Source: Hyphomicrobium sp. 99 | GTDB lineage: Bacteria > Pseudomonadota > Alphaproteobacteria > Rhizobiales > Hyphomicrobiaceae | NCBI RefSeq assembly: GCF_000384335.2 | Contig: NZ_KQ031382.1 | Span: 3,669,545 to 3,733,544, forward strand | DNA length: 64,000 nt | Reading direction: 5' to 3' | Part shown: positions 17,111-26,607 of the stretch, piece after piece | Layout of the letters: each line of letters starts with the position of its first letter | Numbering within the stretch: position 1 is the first letter of the stretch | Notes under the pieces: generated by a model | The model's input: only the letters and a program-made list of their open reading frames with translations | Told to the model about the DNA's origin: nothing | Databases searched by the model: none | Position numbers and translations under genes: made by a program

Positions 17111-18154
17111 GTGAAACAGTCATTTCTGGCGCTTTTTGCGGCATTCGCCGCGACGGCTGCCGTAACCGCTCCCGCCAACGCGGCGGACATTTCCGGCGCC
17201 GGCGCTACGTTCCCCTATCCGATCTACGCCAAGTGGGCCGACACCTATAAGAAAGAGACGAACGTTGGACTGAACTATCAGTCGATCGGTTCGGGCGGCG
17301 GCATCAAGCAGATCGAAGCCAACACTGTAACCTTCGGCGCGACCGACAAGCCGCTCTCGGGCGAAGACCTCGAGAAGAACGGCCTCGTACAGTTCCCGAC
17401 CGTCATGGGCGGCATCGTCCCGGTCGTTAACCTCGAAGGCATCAAGCCGGGCGAACTCGTATTCGACGGCCCGACGCTCGCAAAGATCTACCTCGGCGAA
17501 ATCACCGCCTGGAACGACCCGGCAATCCAGAAGCTGAACCCCGGCGTGAAGCTTCCTTCGGACGCCATCGCCGCTGTTTTCCGCTCTGACGGATCGGGCA
17601 CGACGTTCGTCTGGACGAACTACCTCTCGAAAGTCAGCGCTGACTTCAAAGCGAAGATCGGCTCGAACACGTCCGTCCAGTTCCCCGTCGGCCTCGGCGC
17701 CAAGGGCAACGAAGGCGTCGCCAACAACGTGATGCAGACGAAGGGTTCGATTGGCTACGTCGAATACGCCTACGCCAAGCAGAACAAGCTCTCCTACACG
17801 AAGCTGGTCAACAAGGACGGCAAGACGGTTGCTCCGGTGATCTCTGCTTTCCAGGCCGCCGCTGCTGGCGCAGACTGGACTTCAGCTCCCGGTATGGGCG
17901 TGATCCTGACGGAGCAGGCTGGCGCCGAATCTTGGCCGATCACCAACCCGACGTTCATCCTCATCCACAAGAAGCCGACGGACGTCGCAGCCGTTAAGGA
18001 AGCCCTGAAGTTCTTCAACTGGGCCTATGCACACGGCAGCAAGGAAGCCGAAGCGCTTGATTACGTTCCGCTTCCCGACAGCGTCGTAGCTCTCGTCAAG
18101 AAGAGCTGGGAAGGCGTCGTCGGCGAGGACAACAAGCCGGTCTTCTCGAACTAA
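17111..18154 (+). CDS. pstS: Phosphate ABC transporter, substrate-binding protein
   Basis: PstS binds phosphate in the periplasm and hands it to PstCA. The precursor is 347 residues with a clear signal peptide ([19 protein letters not shown], cleaved near ANA/AD). Phosphate-contacting motifs are present: [36 protein letters not shown] and [10 protein letters not shown] prefer the GTG start at 17111, which has GGAG six to seven bases before it; an ATG at 17099 is in frame but covers that ribosome site. It is followed by a hairpin (18168-18194) before pstC, which often limits read-through so that PstS is made in excess. Confidence 0.97.
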   Translation: MKQSFLALFAAFAATAAVTAPANAADISGAGATFPYPIYAKWADTYKKETNVGLNYQSIGSGGGIKQIEANTVTFGATDKPLSGEDLEKNGLVQFPTVMGGIVPVVNLEGIKPGELVFDGPTLAKIYLGEITAWNDPAIQKLNPGVKLPSDAIAAVFRSDGSGTTFVWTNYLSKVSADFKAKIGSNTSVQFPVGLGAKGNEGVANNVMQTKGSIGYVEYAYAKQNKLSYTKLVNKDGKTVAPVISAFQAAAAGADWTSAPGMGVILTEQAGAESWPITNPTFILIHKKPTDVAAVKEALKFFNWAYAHGSKEAEALDYVPLPDSVVALVKKSWEGVVGEDNKPVFSN

Positions 18155-18167
18155 TCTACAGAACGAC

Positions 18168-18194
18168 GAGAAGCGCTCCGTGCGGGCGCTTCTC
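18168..18194 (+). terminator. Hairpin between pstS and pstC (attenuating terminator)
   Basis: A perfect nine-base stem, GAGAAGCGC with GCGCTTCTC, around a nine-base loop, followed by GATTTGTTT. The tail is only moderately T-rich, so partial termination or 3'-end protection of the pstS message is likely. Confidence 0.65.
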
Positions 18195-18240
18195 GATTTG
18201 TTTATAAGATGCCGAGTTTTCCTTAGTCCGGAGCGATATC

Positions 18241-19233
18241 TTGACCTTCATGGCAGACGCTAACTCTCAAGCGACAGCTGCGGCGACAGCTCGGCGCAAA
18301 GTTCTCGAAGGTCTTCGCACGACAGATGTCTTCTTCCGCGGCCTGACCATGTCGTCCGCGTATTTCGTCCTCATTCTTCTCGGAGCGATTTTCGCCTCTC
18401 TCGTTCTAGGCGGATATCTCGCATTCCAAACGTTTGGTTTGAGCTTCCTCACGACCGAAGTCTGGAACCCCGTTACCGAGCAATTCGGCGCCCTCGCTCC
18501 AATCTATGGAACGGTCGTCACATCGGTCATCGCGATGCTCGTCGCCGTGCCCATCAGCATCGGCATCGCCGTGTTTCTGACCGAACTCTGCCCGATGGCG
18601 CTTCGCCGTCCGATCGGCATCGCGATCGAGCTTTTGGCCGGCGTGCCGAGCATCATCTACGGCATCTGGGGCCTGTTTTTCTTCGCACCCGTCATCCAGC
18701 GCTACGTCCAGCCGGAGTTGATCGCGACGTTCAAGAACGTACCGGTCCTCAATCAGCTATTCGCCGGCCCGCCCTACGGCATCGGCATCCTGACGTCTGC
18801 CTTGATCCTGGCAATGATGGTCCTTCCGTTCATAACCGCCGTCTGCCGTGACGTCTTCGAAACGGTTCCACCGGTCTTGAAGGAAGCGGCCTACGGCATG
18901 GGTTGGACGACTCGCGAAGTCGTTCGCAACGTCGTCATTCCCTACACGCGCGTCGGCATCATCGGCGGCGTCATGCTCGGCCTCGGCCGCGCGCTCGGCG
19001 AAACGATGGCGGTCACCTTCGTCATCGGTAACGCCCATCGAATCTCCGGGTCCATTCTGGCTCCCGGAACCACCATCTCAGCGACCATCGCCAACGAATT
19101 CACCGAAGCGGTCGGCGACATCTACACATCCTCGTTGATCGCCCTCGGCCTGATCCTCTTCTTCATCACGTTTATCGTCCTGGCTCTCGCCCGCCTCATG
19201 TTGATGCGCATCGAGAAGAAGGCGGGAGCATAA
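18241..19233 (+). CDS. pstC: Phosphate ABC transporter, permease PstC
   Basis: A 330-residue permease with about six membrane helices. The binding-protein-dependent transport signature ([29 protein letters not shown]) and [12 protein letters not shown] are typical of PstC. It has the extended N-terminal cytoplasmic part common in alphaproteobacteria. The start is taken as TTG at 18241 because GGAG lies seven bases before it; the ATG at 18250 would be too far from that site. It pairs with PstA, whose gene begins two bases after its stop. Confidence 0.95.
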   Translation: MTFMADANSQATAAATARRKVLEGLRTTDVFFRGLTMSSAYFVLILLGAIFASLVLGGYLAFQTFGLSFLTTEVWNPVTEQFGALAPIYGTVVTSVIAMLVAVPISIGIAVFLTELCPMALRRPIGIAIELLAGVPSIIYGIWGLFFFAPVIQRYVQPELIATFKNVPVLNQLFAGPPYGIGILTSALILAMMVLPFITAVCRDVFETVPPVLKEAAYGMGWTTREVVRNVVIPYTRVGIIGGVMLGLGRALGETMAVTFVIGNAHRISGSILAPGTTISATIANEFTEAVGDIYTSSLIALGLILFFITFIVLALARLMLMRIEKKAGA

Positions 19234-19235
19234 TC

Positions 19236-20087
19236 ATGGCGTTAGATCGCGCGAAATACCGCCGCCGCCGTATCAGAAGCAGCATCACGGTTGCGCTGTG
19301 CTGGGCTGCCTCGGGCCTCGGCCTGACTATTCTCGGCGTCATTCTGGCGACGCTCGTCTACAAAGGCTTTGCCGGTCTCGGCACCAAGGTCTTCACCGAA
19401 ATGACACCGCCGCCAGGCAGCGACGGTGGCCTTTTGAACGCAATCGCCGGAAGCCTCGTCATGACGATCGCCGGCGTTGTCGTCGGCACGCCGATCGGCA
19501 TTCTCGCAGGCACCTATCTCGCGGAGTACGGCCGCTACAGCAAAGTCTCGTCGGTGATCCGCTTCATCAACGATATTCTCCTGAGCGCGCCATCCATTGT
19601 CACCGGCCTCTTCGTTTACGAATTGCTGGTGCGCCCGATGGGTCATTTCTCCGCGATCGCCGGCGCAGCCGCTCTCGCCGTTCTCGTCATTCCAACGGTC
19701 GTTCGCACCACCGAGAACATGCTGCTTCTGGTTCCGAACCAGCTTCGGGAAGCATCCTCGGCGCTCGGACTGCCCCAGTCACTGGTCATCCGCAAGGTTG
19801 CCTATAAGGCTGCTCGTGCAGGCATGATCACTGGTGTGCTCTTGGCAATCGCACGCGTCAGCGGAGAAACGGCGCCGCTCCTGTTCACCGCACTGAACAA
19901 CCAGTTCTGGAGCACCAATCTCAACGCTCCAATGGCCAGCTTGCCGGTCGTCATCTTCCAGTACGCGCTCAGCCCCTACGAAGACTGGCAGCGCCTCGCC
20001 TGGACTGGCGCACTACTCATCACCGCAGCCGTGCTGACACTTAGCATCGCCGCACGTTGGTTAAGCTCTTCGAGGACGCAGCAATGA
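19236..20087 (+). CDS. pstA: Phosphate ABC transporter, permease PstA
   Basis: A 283-residue permease that forms the inner-membrane channel with PstC. Six membrane helices are predicted, and the EAA loop ([31 protein letters not shown]) is present, followed by [15 protein letters not shown], a PstA signature. Ends with ATGA overlap into pstB, so permease and ATPase are translated together. Length is normal for the family. Confidence 0.95.
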   Translation: MALDRAKYRRRRIRSSITVALCWAASGLGLTILGVILATLVYKGFAGLGTKVFTEMTPPPGSDGGLLNAIAGSLVMTIAGVVVGTPIGILAGTYLAEYGRYSKVSSVIRFINDILLSAPSIVTGLFVYELLVRPMGHFSAIAGAAALAVLVIPTVVRTTENMLLLVPNQLREASSALGLPQSLVIRKVAYKAARAGMITGVLLAIARVSGETAPLLFTALNNQFWSTNLNAPMASLPVVIFQYALSPYEDWQRLAWTGALLITAAVLTLSIAARWLSSSRTQQ

Positions 20088-20869
20088 ACTTGATGTCGAA
20101 AGATGTGGACACAGGGCTTACCGAAAAGATCTCGGTCAGCAACCTGAAATTCTTCTACGGCTCGACCCTTGCCCTGAAGAATATCTCTTTGCCGCTCTAT
20201 GAGCGGCAGGTGACTGCCTTCATCGGACCGTCGGGCTGCGGTAAGTCCACGCTGCTTCGCGTTCTGAACCGCATGTACGACCTCTACCCGGGCCAGCACG
20301 CAGAGGGCGAGGTGATGTTCGATGGCGAGAACATTCTCGACATGAAGGACCTCAACCTTCTCCGCTCGCGCATCGGCATGGTTTTCCAGAAGCCGACGCC
20401 GTTCCCGATGACTATCTACGAAAACATCGCGTTCGGCATTCGCCTCTATGAGCGTCTTCCGAAGTCGGAAGTCGATGCACGGGTCGAATCCGCGCTCGAG
20501 AAGGCCGCGCTTTGGAAAGAAGTGAAGGACAAGCTCAACTCGAGCGGCCTCAGCCTTTCCGGCGGCCAGCAGCAGCGCCTGTGCATCGCACGCACCGTCG
20601 CCATCCGTCCTGAAGTCATACTCTTCGACGAGCCCTGCTCGGCGCTCGACCCGATCTCGACTGCGAAGATCGAAGAGCTGATCGACGACCTGAAGAACGA
20701 GTTCACGATTGCCATCGTGACGCACAACATGCAGCAGGCCGCCCGCGTTTCTCAGCGTACCGCCTTTATGTATCTGGGCGAACTCGTCGAATTCGGCGTC
20801 ACCCAAAAACTTTTTACGAACCCATCAGACAAGCGGACCCAGGACTACATCACCGGCCGCTTCGGATAA
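20084..20869 (+). CDS. pstB: Phosphate ABC transporter, ATP-binding protein
   Basis: PstB is the ATPase that powers phosphate import. Over 261 residues it shows Walker A (GPSGCGKST), the Q-loop ([14 protein letters not shown], the PstB-specific variant), the ABC signature [13 protein letters not shown], Walker B ([13 protein letters not shown]) and the switch His ([12 protein letters not shown]). The ATG at 20084 overlaps the pstA stop and is preceded by GAGG; an upstream in-frame TTG at 20057 lies inside pstA. PhoU follows after 42 bases. Confidence 0.97.
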   Translation: MNLMSKDVDTGLTEKISVSNLKFFYGSTLALKNISLPLYERQVTAFIGPSGCGKSTLLRVLNRMYDLYPGQHAEGEVMFDGENILDMKDLNLLRSRIGMVFQKPTPFPMTIYENIAFGIRLYERLPKSEVDARVESALEKAALWKEVKDKLNSSGLSLSGGQQQRLCIARTVAIRPEVILFDEPCSALDPISTAKIEELIDDLKNEFTIAIVTHNMQQAARVSQRTAFMYLGELVEFGVTQKLFTNPSDKRTQDYITGRFG

Positions 20870-20911
20870 TGCGTGGCCACAAGCCAAGATCCGATTTTAG
20901 GAATTGAGACC

Positions 20912-21625
20912 ATGAGCGAACACACCGTAAAGTCCTACGAAGATGAGCTGAGACTTCTCGATCGCCGCATCGCGCAGATGGGCGGCTACGCAGAGAAGCT
21001 TCTCGTTCAGGCCATGGATGCACTCGAGCGTCGCGATCCAAAACTTGCCGAAAAGGCCGTATCCGACGACGTCATGATCGATCAGCTCGAGCGTGAGCTC
21101 CAAGAGCAGGTCATCGTCATGATCGCGCGGCGCCAGCCGCTTGCCAACGATCTTCGCCACATCATGACCGTCATCAAGGTCGCGGCCGATCTCGAACGCA
21201 TCGGCGATCTTGCGAAGAACATCGCCAAGCGTGCTCTTGCAATCGCCGACGAGCCCTATCCGAAGCCGTTGATGACCGGCATGCGCCACATGACCGAGAT
21301 GGTGCAGACCCAGCTCCGCGACGTCCTCGATGCGCTGTCCGCGCTCGACGCCGAGAAAGCGATGCAGGTCTGGCGCGATGATCAGCAGGTCGACGCCATG
21401 TACAATTCGCTGTTCCGCGAATTGCTGACGTACATGATGGAAGATCCGCGCAATATCGGCATCTGCACGCACTTCCTGTTCGGCGCCAAGAACATCGAGC
21501 GCATCGGCGACCACACGACCAACATCGCCGAGAACGTCTACTACCTCGTACACGGCGTCCCCATCGCAGACGATCGGCCGAAGGGCGACAAGACGTCGTC
21601 GACGCTGATCACGCCGCGTCAATGA
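20912..21625 (+). CDS. phoU: Phosphate-signalling regulator PhoU
   Basis: A 237-residue all-helical protein made of two three-helix bundles. Metal-binding E(D)xxxD patterns are seen in VIKVAADLERIGDLAKNIAKRA and GAKNIERIGDHTTNIAENVYYLV. PhoU couples the state of the Pst transporter to PhoR so that the regulon is silenced when phosphate is ample. The ATG at 20912 fits the family N-terminus (SEHTVKSYEDELRLLDRRI). It lies between pstB and phoB, in the canonical order. Confidence 0.96.
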   Translation: MSEHTVKSYEDELRLLDRRIAQMGGYAEKLLVQAMDALERRDPKLAEKAVSDDVMIDQLERELQEQVIVMIARRQPLANDLRHIMTVIKVAADLERIGDLAKNIAKRALAIADEPYPKPLMTGMRHMTEMVQTQLRDVLDALSALDAEKAMQVWRDDQQVDAMYNSLFRELLTYMMEDPRNIGICTHFLFGAKNIERIGDHTTNIAENVYYLVHGVPIADDRPKGDKTSSTLITPRQ

Positions 21626-21659
21626 CAAATGTACTCTGAAGCAACACTGACCAAAGACC

Positions 21660-22367
21660 ATGCCAGCTAAGATTATCGTCGTCGAAGATGAAGCGCCTCT
21701 CGCAGAACTTCTGAAATACAATCTCCAGTCCGAAGGCTATGACGTTGTGCAAGCCGGGGACGGAGAGGAAGCGGAGCTTCTTCTGTCGGAGCAAAGTTTC
21801 GATCTCGCGATACTCGACTGGATGATCCCCAAGATCTCCGGGATCGAGTTGTGCCGGCGCCTTCGCAATCGCTCCGAGACGCAGAGCCTGCCGATCATTT
21901 TGTTGACCGCCCGCGGTGAAGAAAACGACCGCGTGCGGGGGCTGACGACCGGCGCCGACGATTACGTGACGAAGCCCTTCTCCGTCCAGGAGTTGATGGC
22001 GAGGATCAAGGCACTGCTTCGGCGCGCGTCGCCGGAGCGGATGAGCGATATCCTCGTTTCCGGCGAGATCACGATGGATCGCGGAGCCCACAAGGTGACG
22101 CGCGGGCCCCGCGAAGTTCGTCTCGGCCCGACCGAATACCGGATGCTTGAAGTTTTCATGGAAAGCCCGCGCCGCGTCCTGTCGCGTAGCCAGCTACTCG
22201 ATCGCGTCTGGGGCCAGTCCTCCGAGGTCGATGAGAGAACGGTGGACGTTCATATCGGACGCCTCAGGAAATCTCTGATCCGCGGCAACGAAAGCGATCC
22301 GATCCGCACGGTCCGCGGTGCTGGATACGTCTTCGACGGCCGCGAAGCCGAAGCCCAAGCTCAGTAA
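21660..22367 (+). CDS. phoB: Phosphate-regulon response regulator
   Basis: A 235-residue OmpR-class regulator. The receiver domain has the acidic pocket (VVEDEAPLAELL), phospho-acceptor Asp53 in ILDWMIPKISGIEL, and Lys in VTKPFSVQELMAR. The C-terminal winged helix (LGPTEYRMLEVFMESPRRVLSRSQLLDRVWG... VDVHIGRLRK) closely follows PhoB. Phosphorylated by PhoR, it binds Pho boxes such as the candidate at 16743-16760. It is the last gene of the set and converges with znuA across a gap of 22 bases. Confidence 0.96.
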   Translation: MPAKIIVVEDEAPLAELLKYNLQSEGYDVVQAGDGEEAELLLSEQSFDLAILDWMIPKISGIELCRRLRNRSETQSLPIILLTARGEENDRVRGLTTGADDYVTKPFSVQELMARIKALLRRASPERMSDILVSGEITMDRGAHKVTRGPREVRLGPTEYRMLEVFMESPRRVLSRSQLLDRVWGQSSEVDERTVDVHIGRLRKSLIRGNESDPIRTVRGAGYVFDGREAEAQAQ

Positions 22368-22389
22368 AGCCGTTCCGGCATCGAACGGC

Positions 22390-23349
22390 TCAGCTCTGCC
22401 CGTTGAGACAATTCGAAATACTGTGCGCGACGCCGCGCATGAGGTCGAAGTAAAGACCCGGCCCAGGGGTGAGCATTTGCCCCTCGGCATCGATCGTTCC
22501 GGAACGCGCGTGCGTTCCCTCCGTCACGGCGGCTACGAGATTCGGCTGAAAGTTCGGCTCGGTGAAGACGCAAACAGCGCCAAGCGACGACAGCTTGCGC
22601 CGAACTTCAGTCAACCGCTTGGCGCTTGGAGGCACATCGGGACTGACGGTGATCGAGCCCGCAGCCTTCTGTCCGAAGTGATGCTCGAAATACTGTGTCG
22701 CGTCGTGAAAGACGATGAACGGCTTCCCCGTTGAGGCTTTGAGTTCCGTCGTCAGCTGATTGTCGAGAGCATCAAGGTCCGAGATAAGAGCGGCGGTATT
22801 GGCTTTGATCTTATCGGCATGCTCGGGATAGCGAGCCTCGAGCGTCTTCGCCACGTCGGTAACGATGGCCTTGGCGTTTTGCGGATCGAGCCAGATGTGC
22901 CCATCCTTGCCGTCTTCGTCATGGTCGTCATGGTCCTCCGCCTTGCCGGCAGCTTCTTCATGCCCATGCTCGTGCTTCTCGAAAGTGCCACCCTGACGCT
23001 GATCGAGAAGCGTCACACCATCCGCCCCCGCGAGCGTCAACACCGTGACGTTCGAAGGCAGCGACGTTACGATTTTCCGCGTGAAGGGTTCGAGCTGATC
23101 GGACACGCGAACGAAAACATCGGCATCGTGAATGGCCCGTGCCGTCGAGGGCTTCAACGTGAAGGTATGCGGCGAAGCCGAGCCTTCGACGATGAGCTGC
23201 GGCTCGCCGACGCCGTCCATGATCCGGCTGACGAGCGAATGGATCGGCTTGATCGTAACAACGACCTTTGGCGTCTCAGCCGCAGCCGCGCCAGAGATTT
23301 TCGCCAACGCAAGAAAAACCCCAAAAAATCCGGCAAACCTGCAGATCAT
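22390..23349 (-). CDS. znuA: Zinc ABC transporter, substrate-binding protein
   Basis: A 319-residue periplasmic zinc-binding protein of the cluster A-I family. Zinc ligands are visible as His in TIKPIHSL, His in HIWLDPQNA and His in VFHDATQYFEHHFG. Between them is a histidine- and acid-rich loop (KHEHGHEEAAGKAEDHDDHD), typical of ZnuA and thought to collect zinc. The start at 23349 is chosen because AAGGA lies seven bases before it; an ATG six bases upstream is too close to that site. The permease and ATPase genes znuB and znuC are not in the window. A Zur-type operator lies just upstream at 23372-23386. Confidence 0.95.
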   Translation of the reverse strand: MICRFAGFFGVFLALAKISGAAAAETPKVVVTIKPIHSLVSRIMDGVGEPQLIVEGSASPHTFTLKPSTARAIHDADVFVRVSDQLEPFTRKIVTSLPSNVTVLTLAGADGVTLLDQRQGGTFEKHEHGHEEAAGKAEDHDDHDEDGKDGHIWLDPQNAKAIVTDVAKTLEARYPEHADKIKANTAALISDLDALDNQLTTELKASTGKPFIVFHDATQYFEHHFGQKAAGSITVSPDVPPSAKRLTEVRRKLSSLGAVCVFTEPNFQPNLVAAVTEGTHARSGTIDAEGQMLTPGPGLYFDLMRGVAHSISNCLNGQS

Positions 23350-23371
23350 GCCCATTTCCTTGCATTTGATG

Positions 23372-23386
23372 CGTATAATATAACAA
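23372..23386 (-). promoter_or_regulatory. Zur-type operator upstream of znuA
   Basis: On the minus strand TTGTTATATTATACG matches the alphaproteobacterial Zur box core (GTTATATTATAAC) at 11 of 13 core bases. It lies about 22 bases before the znuA start codon, where a bound repressor would block transcription. It also faces the DUF1007 gene on the other side. Confidence 0.75.
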
Positions 23387-23540
23387 CCATTATGGAATTT
23401 GCGCAAGCGTTGTCGCAACCCTTTAGGCCGTATAGCCGATAGCGTGTCGCAATCTCGCCGGGTCGGTGTGCGTCCGTTAGGTTCGTCCGGCGATTCGACC
23501 GGCATTAGATAAAAGGGTTGAGCGAAGCGTGCTCGAAATT

Positions 23541-24191
23541 ATGAAGTCTTACCGCCTCGCGGCTTTCATCTCCGTTGCCATACTGGCCATGATTGTTCCG
23601 GTCTCGGCTCATCCGCACATGTGGGTGACCTACGTTTTGACCGTCGATTACGACAAGGGCGCTGTTACCGGCGTCGACCACTCGTGGACCTTCGACGATT
23701 CCTACACATCGATGGCGCTGGAAGGACTCGATACGAACAACGACGGCAAGTACGACCAGAGCGAACTGGCCGACCTTCTGAAGGTCAACATGGATGGCCT
23801 GAAGGAGTTCAACTATTTCACCGTCGCAAAGCTCGGCGAAAATCAGCTCGAATTTTCCCCGCCGACGAATGCGCGCCTCGAATACACGAACGGCGTCCTG
23901 CGCCTCTACTTCCACCTGCCGCTCGCCAAGCCTCTTGCCCCCGGCGCGGAGAGCCTGACGTTTGCAGTCTTCGACCCGTCCTACTTCATCGATTTCCAGC
24001 CCGAGAAAACCGACGCCGTCAAACTTGCATCCGCCCCTGAAGGATGCGCCGCGACGCTCATCGATCCCGATGCCGAGAAGCAGGACGAACAGGCGAAAAA
24101 GCTCGGCGATGCCATGGCGCAGCAGTTCGGTGCCGGTGCCATCGGTTTCGGCTCATACAAGACCGTCGCGATTTCCTGTAAAAAGTCGTGA
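23541..24191 (+). CDS. DUF1007 periplasmic protein with EF-hand-like loop
   Basis: A 216-residue exported protein of the DUF1007 family. After a signal peptide the mature part opens with HPHMWV, a likely N-terminal metal site. Residues about 64-75 read LDTNNDGKYDQSEL, an EF-hand-like calcium loop. Family members are found beside nickel/cobalt or zinc transport genes, and the function is not established. Here it diverges from znuA with the Zur-type site between them, which suggests a zinc-related periplasmic role. The ATG at 23541 is preferred; a GTG at 23529 is also in frame. Confidence 0.82.
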   Translation: MKSYRLAAFISVAILAMIVPVSAHPHMWVTYVLTVDYDKGAVTGVDHSWTFDDSYTSMALEGLDTNNDGKYDQSELADLLKVNMDGLKEFNYFTVAKLGENQLEFSPPTNARLEYTNGVLRLYFHLPLAKPLAPGAESLTFAVFDPSYFIDFQPEKTDAVKLASAPEGCAATLIDPDAEKQDEQAKKLGDAMAQQFGAGAIGFGSYKTVAISCKKS

Positions 24192-24316
24192 CAGAAGCCA
24201 GCCGACAGCCCCCGTCTCGATTTGTGACTGGAATTAACTAGCTCTTCATTTTTGGAGATCGGCTTCGACGCGGTTGTTTTAAAAATGTCGGGTTGCTTGC
24301 GTGCGCGAGACCCATC

Positions 24317-24709
24317 ATGCCGACGATTATCCGAGTGATACTTTCCGCCGTGCTCTTGCTGTCTCCGGCGGCAGCGTCGCGCGCCGGCCTCGACACGGAA
24401 ACGGCGGCCAACCCCGAAAGAACGTTCGAGCTCATCGTCGTCGAAGCGGATGGCTGCATATACTGCCAGATATTCCGGCGCGACGTGCTGCCGGCATACC
24501 AAACCTCCGAGCAGGGGAAAAAGATGCCGGTCCGCTTCGTCGACGTTAACGACGTCGAGACCGATCACCTCGATTTCAATACAGCGGTCGACATCGTGCC
24601 GACATTCGTCGTCGTCAAATCTCAGCACGAAGTCGGTCGCATATCGGGCTACGTCGGCCCCGAGAACTTCTTCCATTCCATCAATTATCTGCTTGGCTCC
24701 GCACCCTAA
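24317..24709 (+). CDS. Exported thioredoxin-like protein (SoxW/TlpA-like fold)
   Basis: A 130-residue protein with an N-terminal hydrophobic export signal (IIRVILSAVLLLSPAAASRA) and a thioredoxin fold. The active site is CIYC, in the sequence VVEADGCIYCQIFRRDVLP, with the cis-proline loop at VDIVPTFVVV. A periplasmic thiol-disulfide role is likely. The CxYC motif resembles SoxW and glutaredoxin-like periplasmic proteins rather than DsbA. It stands alone between the DUF1007 gene and purE, so its partner cannot be told. The ATG at 24317 is chosen over an in-frame TTG at 24293. Confidence 0.78.
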   Translation: MPTIIRVILSAVLLLSPAAASRAGLDTETAANPERTFELIVVEADGCIYCQIFRRDVLPAYQTSEQGKKMPVRFVDVNDVETDHLDFNTAVDIVPTFVVVKSQHEVGRISGYVGPENFFHSINYLLGSAP

Positions 24710-24868
24710 ACCGGGGGCGACGGTGCTTTCAAAGCATAGGGCCCCGCATTTGGGGCGAATGGTGGCTTACTCACCTCATTTTCACCCCGGCGACATCGGA
24801 AACCCTTGTAAACTGGGGCTCCCTCCTGTACCGACGCGGTTTCCGTTTTCGGGGCTTTGGACGCCATT

Positions 24869-25363
24869 ATGAGCCGGATCAGGCCGCACGTCGGTATTAT
24901 CATGGGAAGCCAGTCTGACTGGCCGACGATGCAGCTCGCCGCTGACATTCTGACAGAACTTGGCGTCACGTTCGAAACCAAGATCGTGTCCGCGCATCGC
25001 ACGCCCGACCGGCTCTATGATTACGCCAAGGGCGCCAAAGCCGCCGGCCTCAAAGTTATCATCGCGGGCGCTGGTGGCGCAGCCCATCTACCCGGAATGA
25101 CCGCATCTATGACGACGCTGCCCGTTCTCGGCGTGCCGATCGAATCGAAAGCGCTCAAGGGCCAGGACAGCCTCTATTCGATCGTGCAGATGCCCGCCGG
25201 CGTGCCGGTCGGTACGCTCGCCATCGGCGAAGCCGGCGCAAAGAACGCCGGGCTCCTGGCAGCGGAGATTTTGGCGCTTTCCGACGCGGCACTCTCGGAC
25301 AGGCTCGAAGCCTGGCGCAAGCAGCACTCGGCCAACGTCGCCGAAACGCCTGTGAAGGGCTGA
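24869..25363 (+). CDS. purE: N5-carboxyaminoimidazole ribonucleotide mutase
   Basis: PurE moves the carboxyl group of N5-CAIR to C4 in purine synthesis. Over 164 residues it shows the class I signatures [14 protein letters not shown] (substrate phosphate loop), [16 protein letters not shown] and [14 protein letters not shown], with the catalytic His in AHRTP. The start is the ATG at 24869; a TTG at 24857 is in frame. The stop overlaps the purK start (TGATG), consistent with the usual purEK operon. Confidence 0.97.
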   Translation: MSRIRPHVGIIMGSQSDWPTMQLAADILTELGVTFETKIVSAHRTPDRLYDYAKGAKAAGLKVIIAGAGGAAHLPGMTASMTTLPVLGVPIESKALKGQDSLYSIVQMPAGVPVGTLAIGEAGAKNAGLLAAEILALSDAALSDRLEAWRKQHSANVAETPVKG

Positions 25364-26472
25364 TGACGATCACGATGAGCGCGCTCCCTCCCGGTTCGAC
25401 AATCGGCATTCTAGGCGGCGGCCAGCTCGGCCGCATGCTGGCGATGGCTGCCGCACGCCTCGGCTTCAAATCTCACATCTACGCACCTGAAGGCGACAGC
25501 CCCGCATTCGACGTCGCGACCAAATACACGGTCGCAGCATACGAAGATGAAGCGCGGCTCGCAGCCTTCGCGGACGCGGTCGATGTCGCGACCTACGAAT
25601 TCGAAAATATTCCGGTCAAAACCGTCGAAGTCCTTTCTGCGCGCGTTCCTGTCCGCCCCGGCGCAAAAGCATTGGCATGCGCGCAGGATCGCATGAACGA
25701 GAAATCGCTCGCGCGTGAGCTCGGCGCCATGACGGCCGAGTTTGCGGCGATCGATAGCTTCGCCGATCTCACGAAAGTTCTCGACGGCGGATTCCAAATT
25801 CCGTCCGTTCTGAAGACGCGCCGCTTCGGCTACGACGGCAAGGGCCAGGCGAAAATCCTGAAGCGCGAAGATGCCGAGACCGCGTGGGCCGAAATGCGCG
25901 GCCAGCCGTCGATCCTCGAAAGCTTCGTCAACTTCCGCGCGGAGGTTTCCGTCATCGCCGCACGCGGAACCGACGGAACGTTCCAAGCATTCGACGTTAC
26001 CGAGAACGAGCACCGCAACCACATCCTCCATCGCTCCGTGGCCCCGGCCGCGCTTGCGCCGAACACCGCCGCCGAAGCCATCGAAATCGCCCACAAGATC
26101 GCGGAAAAGCTCGAATATGTCGGCGTCTTCGCAATAGAATTTTTCGTCGTGACGGAAGGCGGCCGCGATCGCCTGTACGTTAACGAGATGGCGCCCCGCG
26201 TCCACAATTCCGGACACTGGACGATGGACGGCGCGCTGACTTCCCAGTTCGAGCAGCACATTCGCGCCGTCGCCGGATGGCCGCTCGGCGCGACGTCGCT
26301 GAAAGCGCCCGCCGCCGAAATGATCAACCTGATCGGCGACGACATTCTCGCCTGGGAAAAGATCGCAGCCGAGCCCGGAGCGTTCTTCCATCACTACGGA
26401 AAACGCGAAGCCCGTCCCGGCCGCAAGATGGGGCACGTCAATCGCCTGCTCGCGAAATCGCCGGGCGCCTGA
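25363..26472 (+). CDS. purK: N5-carboxyaminoimidazole ribonucleotide synthase
   Basis: PurK is an ATP-grasp enzyme that makes N5-CAIR from AIR, bicarbonate and ATP, the step before PurE. Of 369 residues the N-terminal part carries GILGGGQLGRMLAMAA, the central part the ATP-grasp elements (VLKTRRFGYDGKGQ; ILESFVNFRAEVSVIAAR), and the C-terminal part VNEMAPRVHNSGHWT. Length and motif order are normal. It is coupled to purE by a one-base overlap of stop and start. Confidence 0.97.
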   Translation: MTITMSALPPGSTIGILGGGQLGRMLAMAAARLGFKSHIYAPEGDSPAFDVATKYTVAAYEDEARLAAFADAVDVATYEFENIPVKTVEVLSARVPVRPGAKALACAQDRMNEKSLARELGAMTAEFAAIDSFADLTKVLDGGFQIPSVLKTRRFGYDGKGQAKILKREDAETAWAEMRGQPSILESFVNFRAEVSVIAARGTDGTFQAFDVTENEHRNHILHRSVAPAALAPNTAAEAIEIAHKIAEKLEYVGVFAIEFFVVTEGGRDRLYVNEMAPRVHNSGHWTMDGALTSQFEQHIRAVAGWPLGATSLKAPAAEMINLIGDDILAWEKIAAEPGAFFHHYGKREARPGRKMGHVNRLLAKSPGA

Positions 26473-26607
26473 CCCCTCGAACGAATCTGAATCGAACCCG
26501 GCGTCTGCGCGCTTGAGCGCCGTTAATTCCGTCACAGAGACCGCTATATCTCACCTCACCAGCGACTCGCACGTCGCGACGGTGAATTCGGGAATGCGGA
26601 AGAACCA

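Noticed and set aside
25411..26535. A 374-codon open frame on the minus strand
   Set aside because: Antisense to purK, which has all catalytic motifs.
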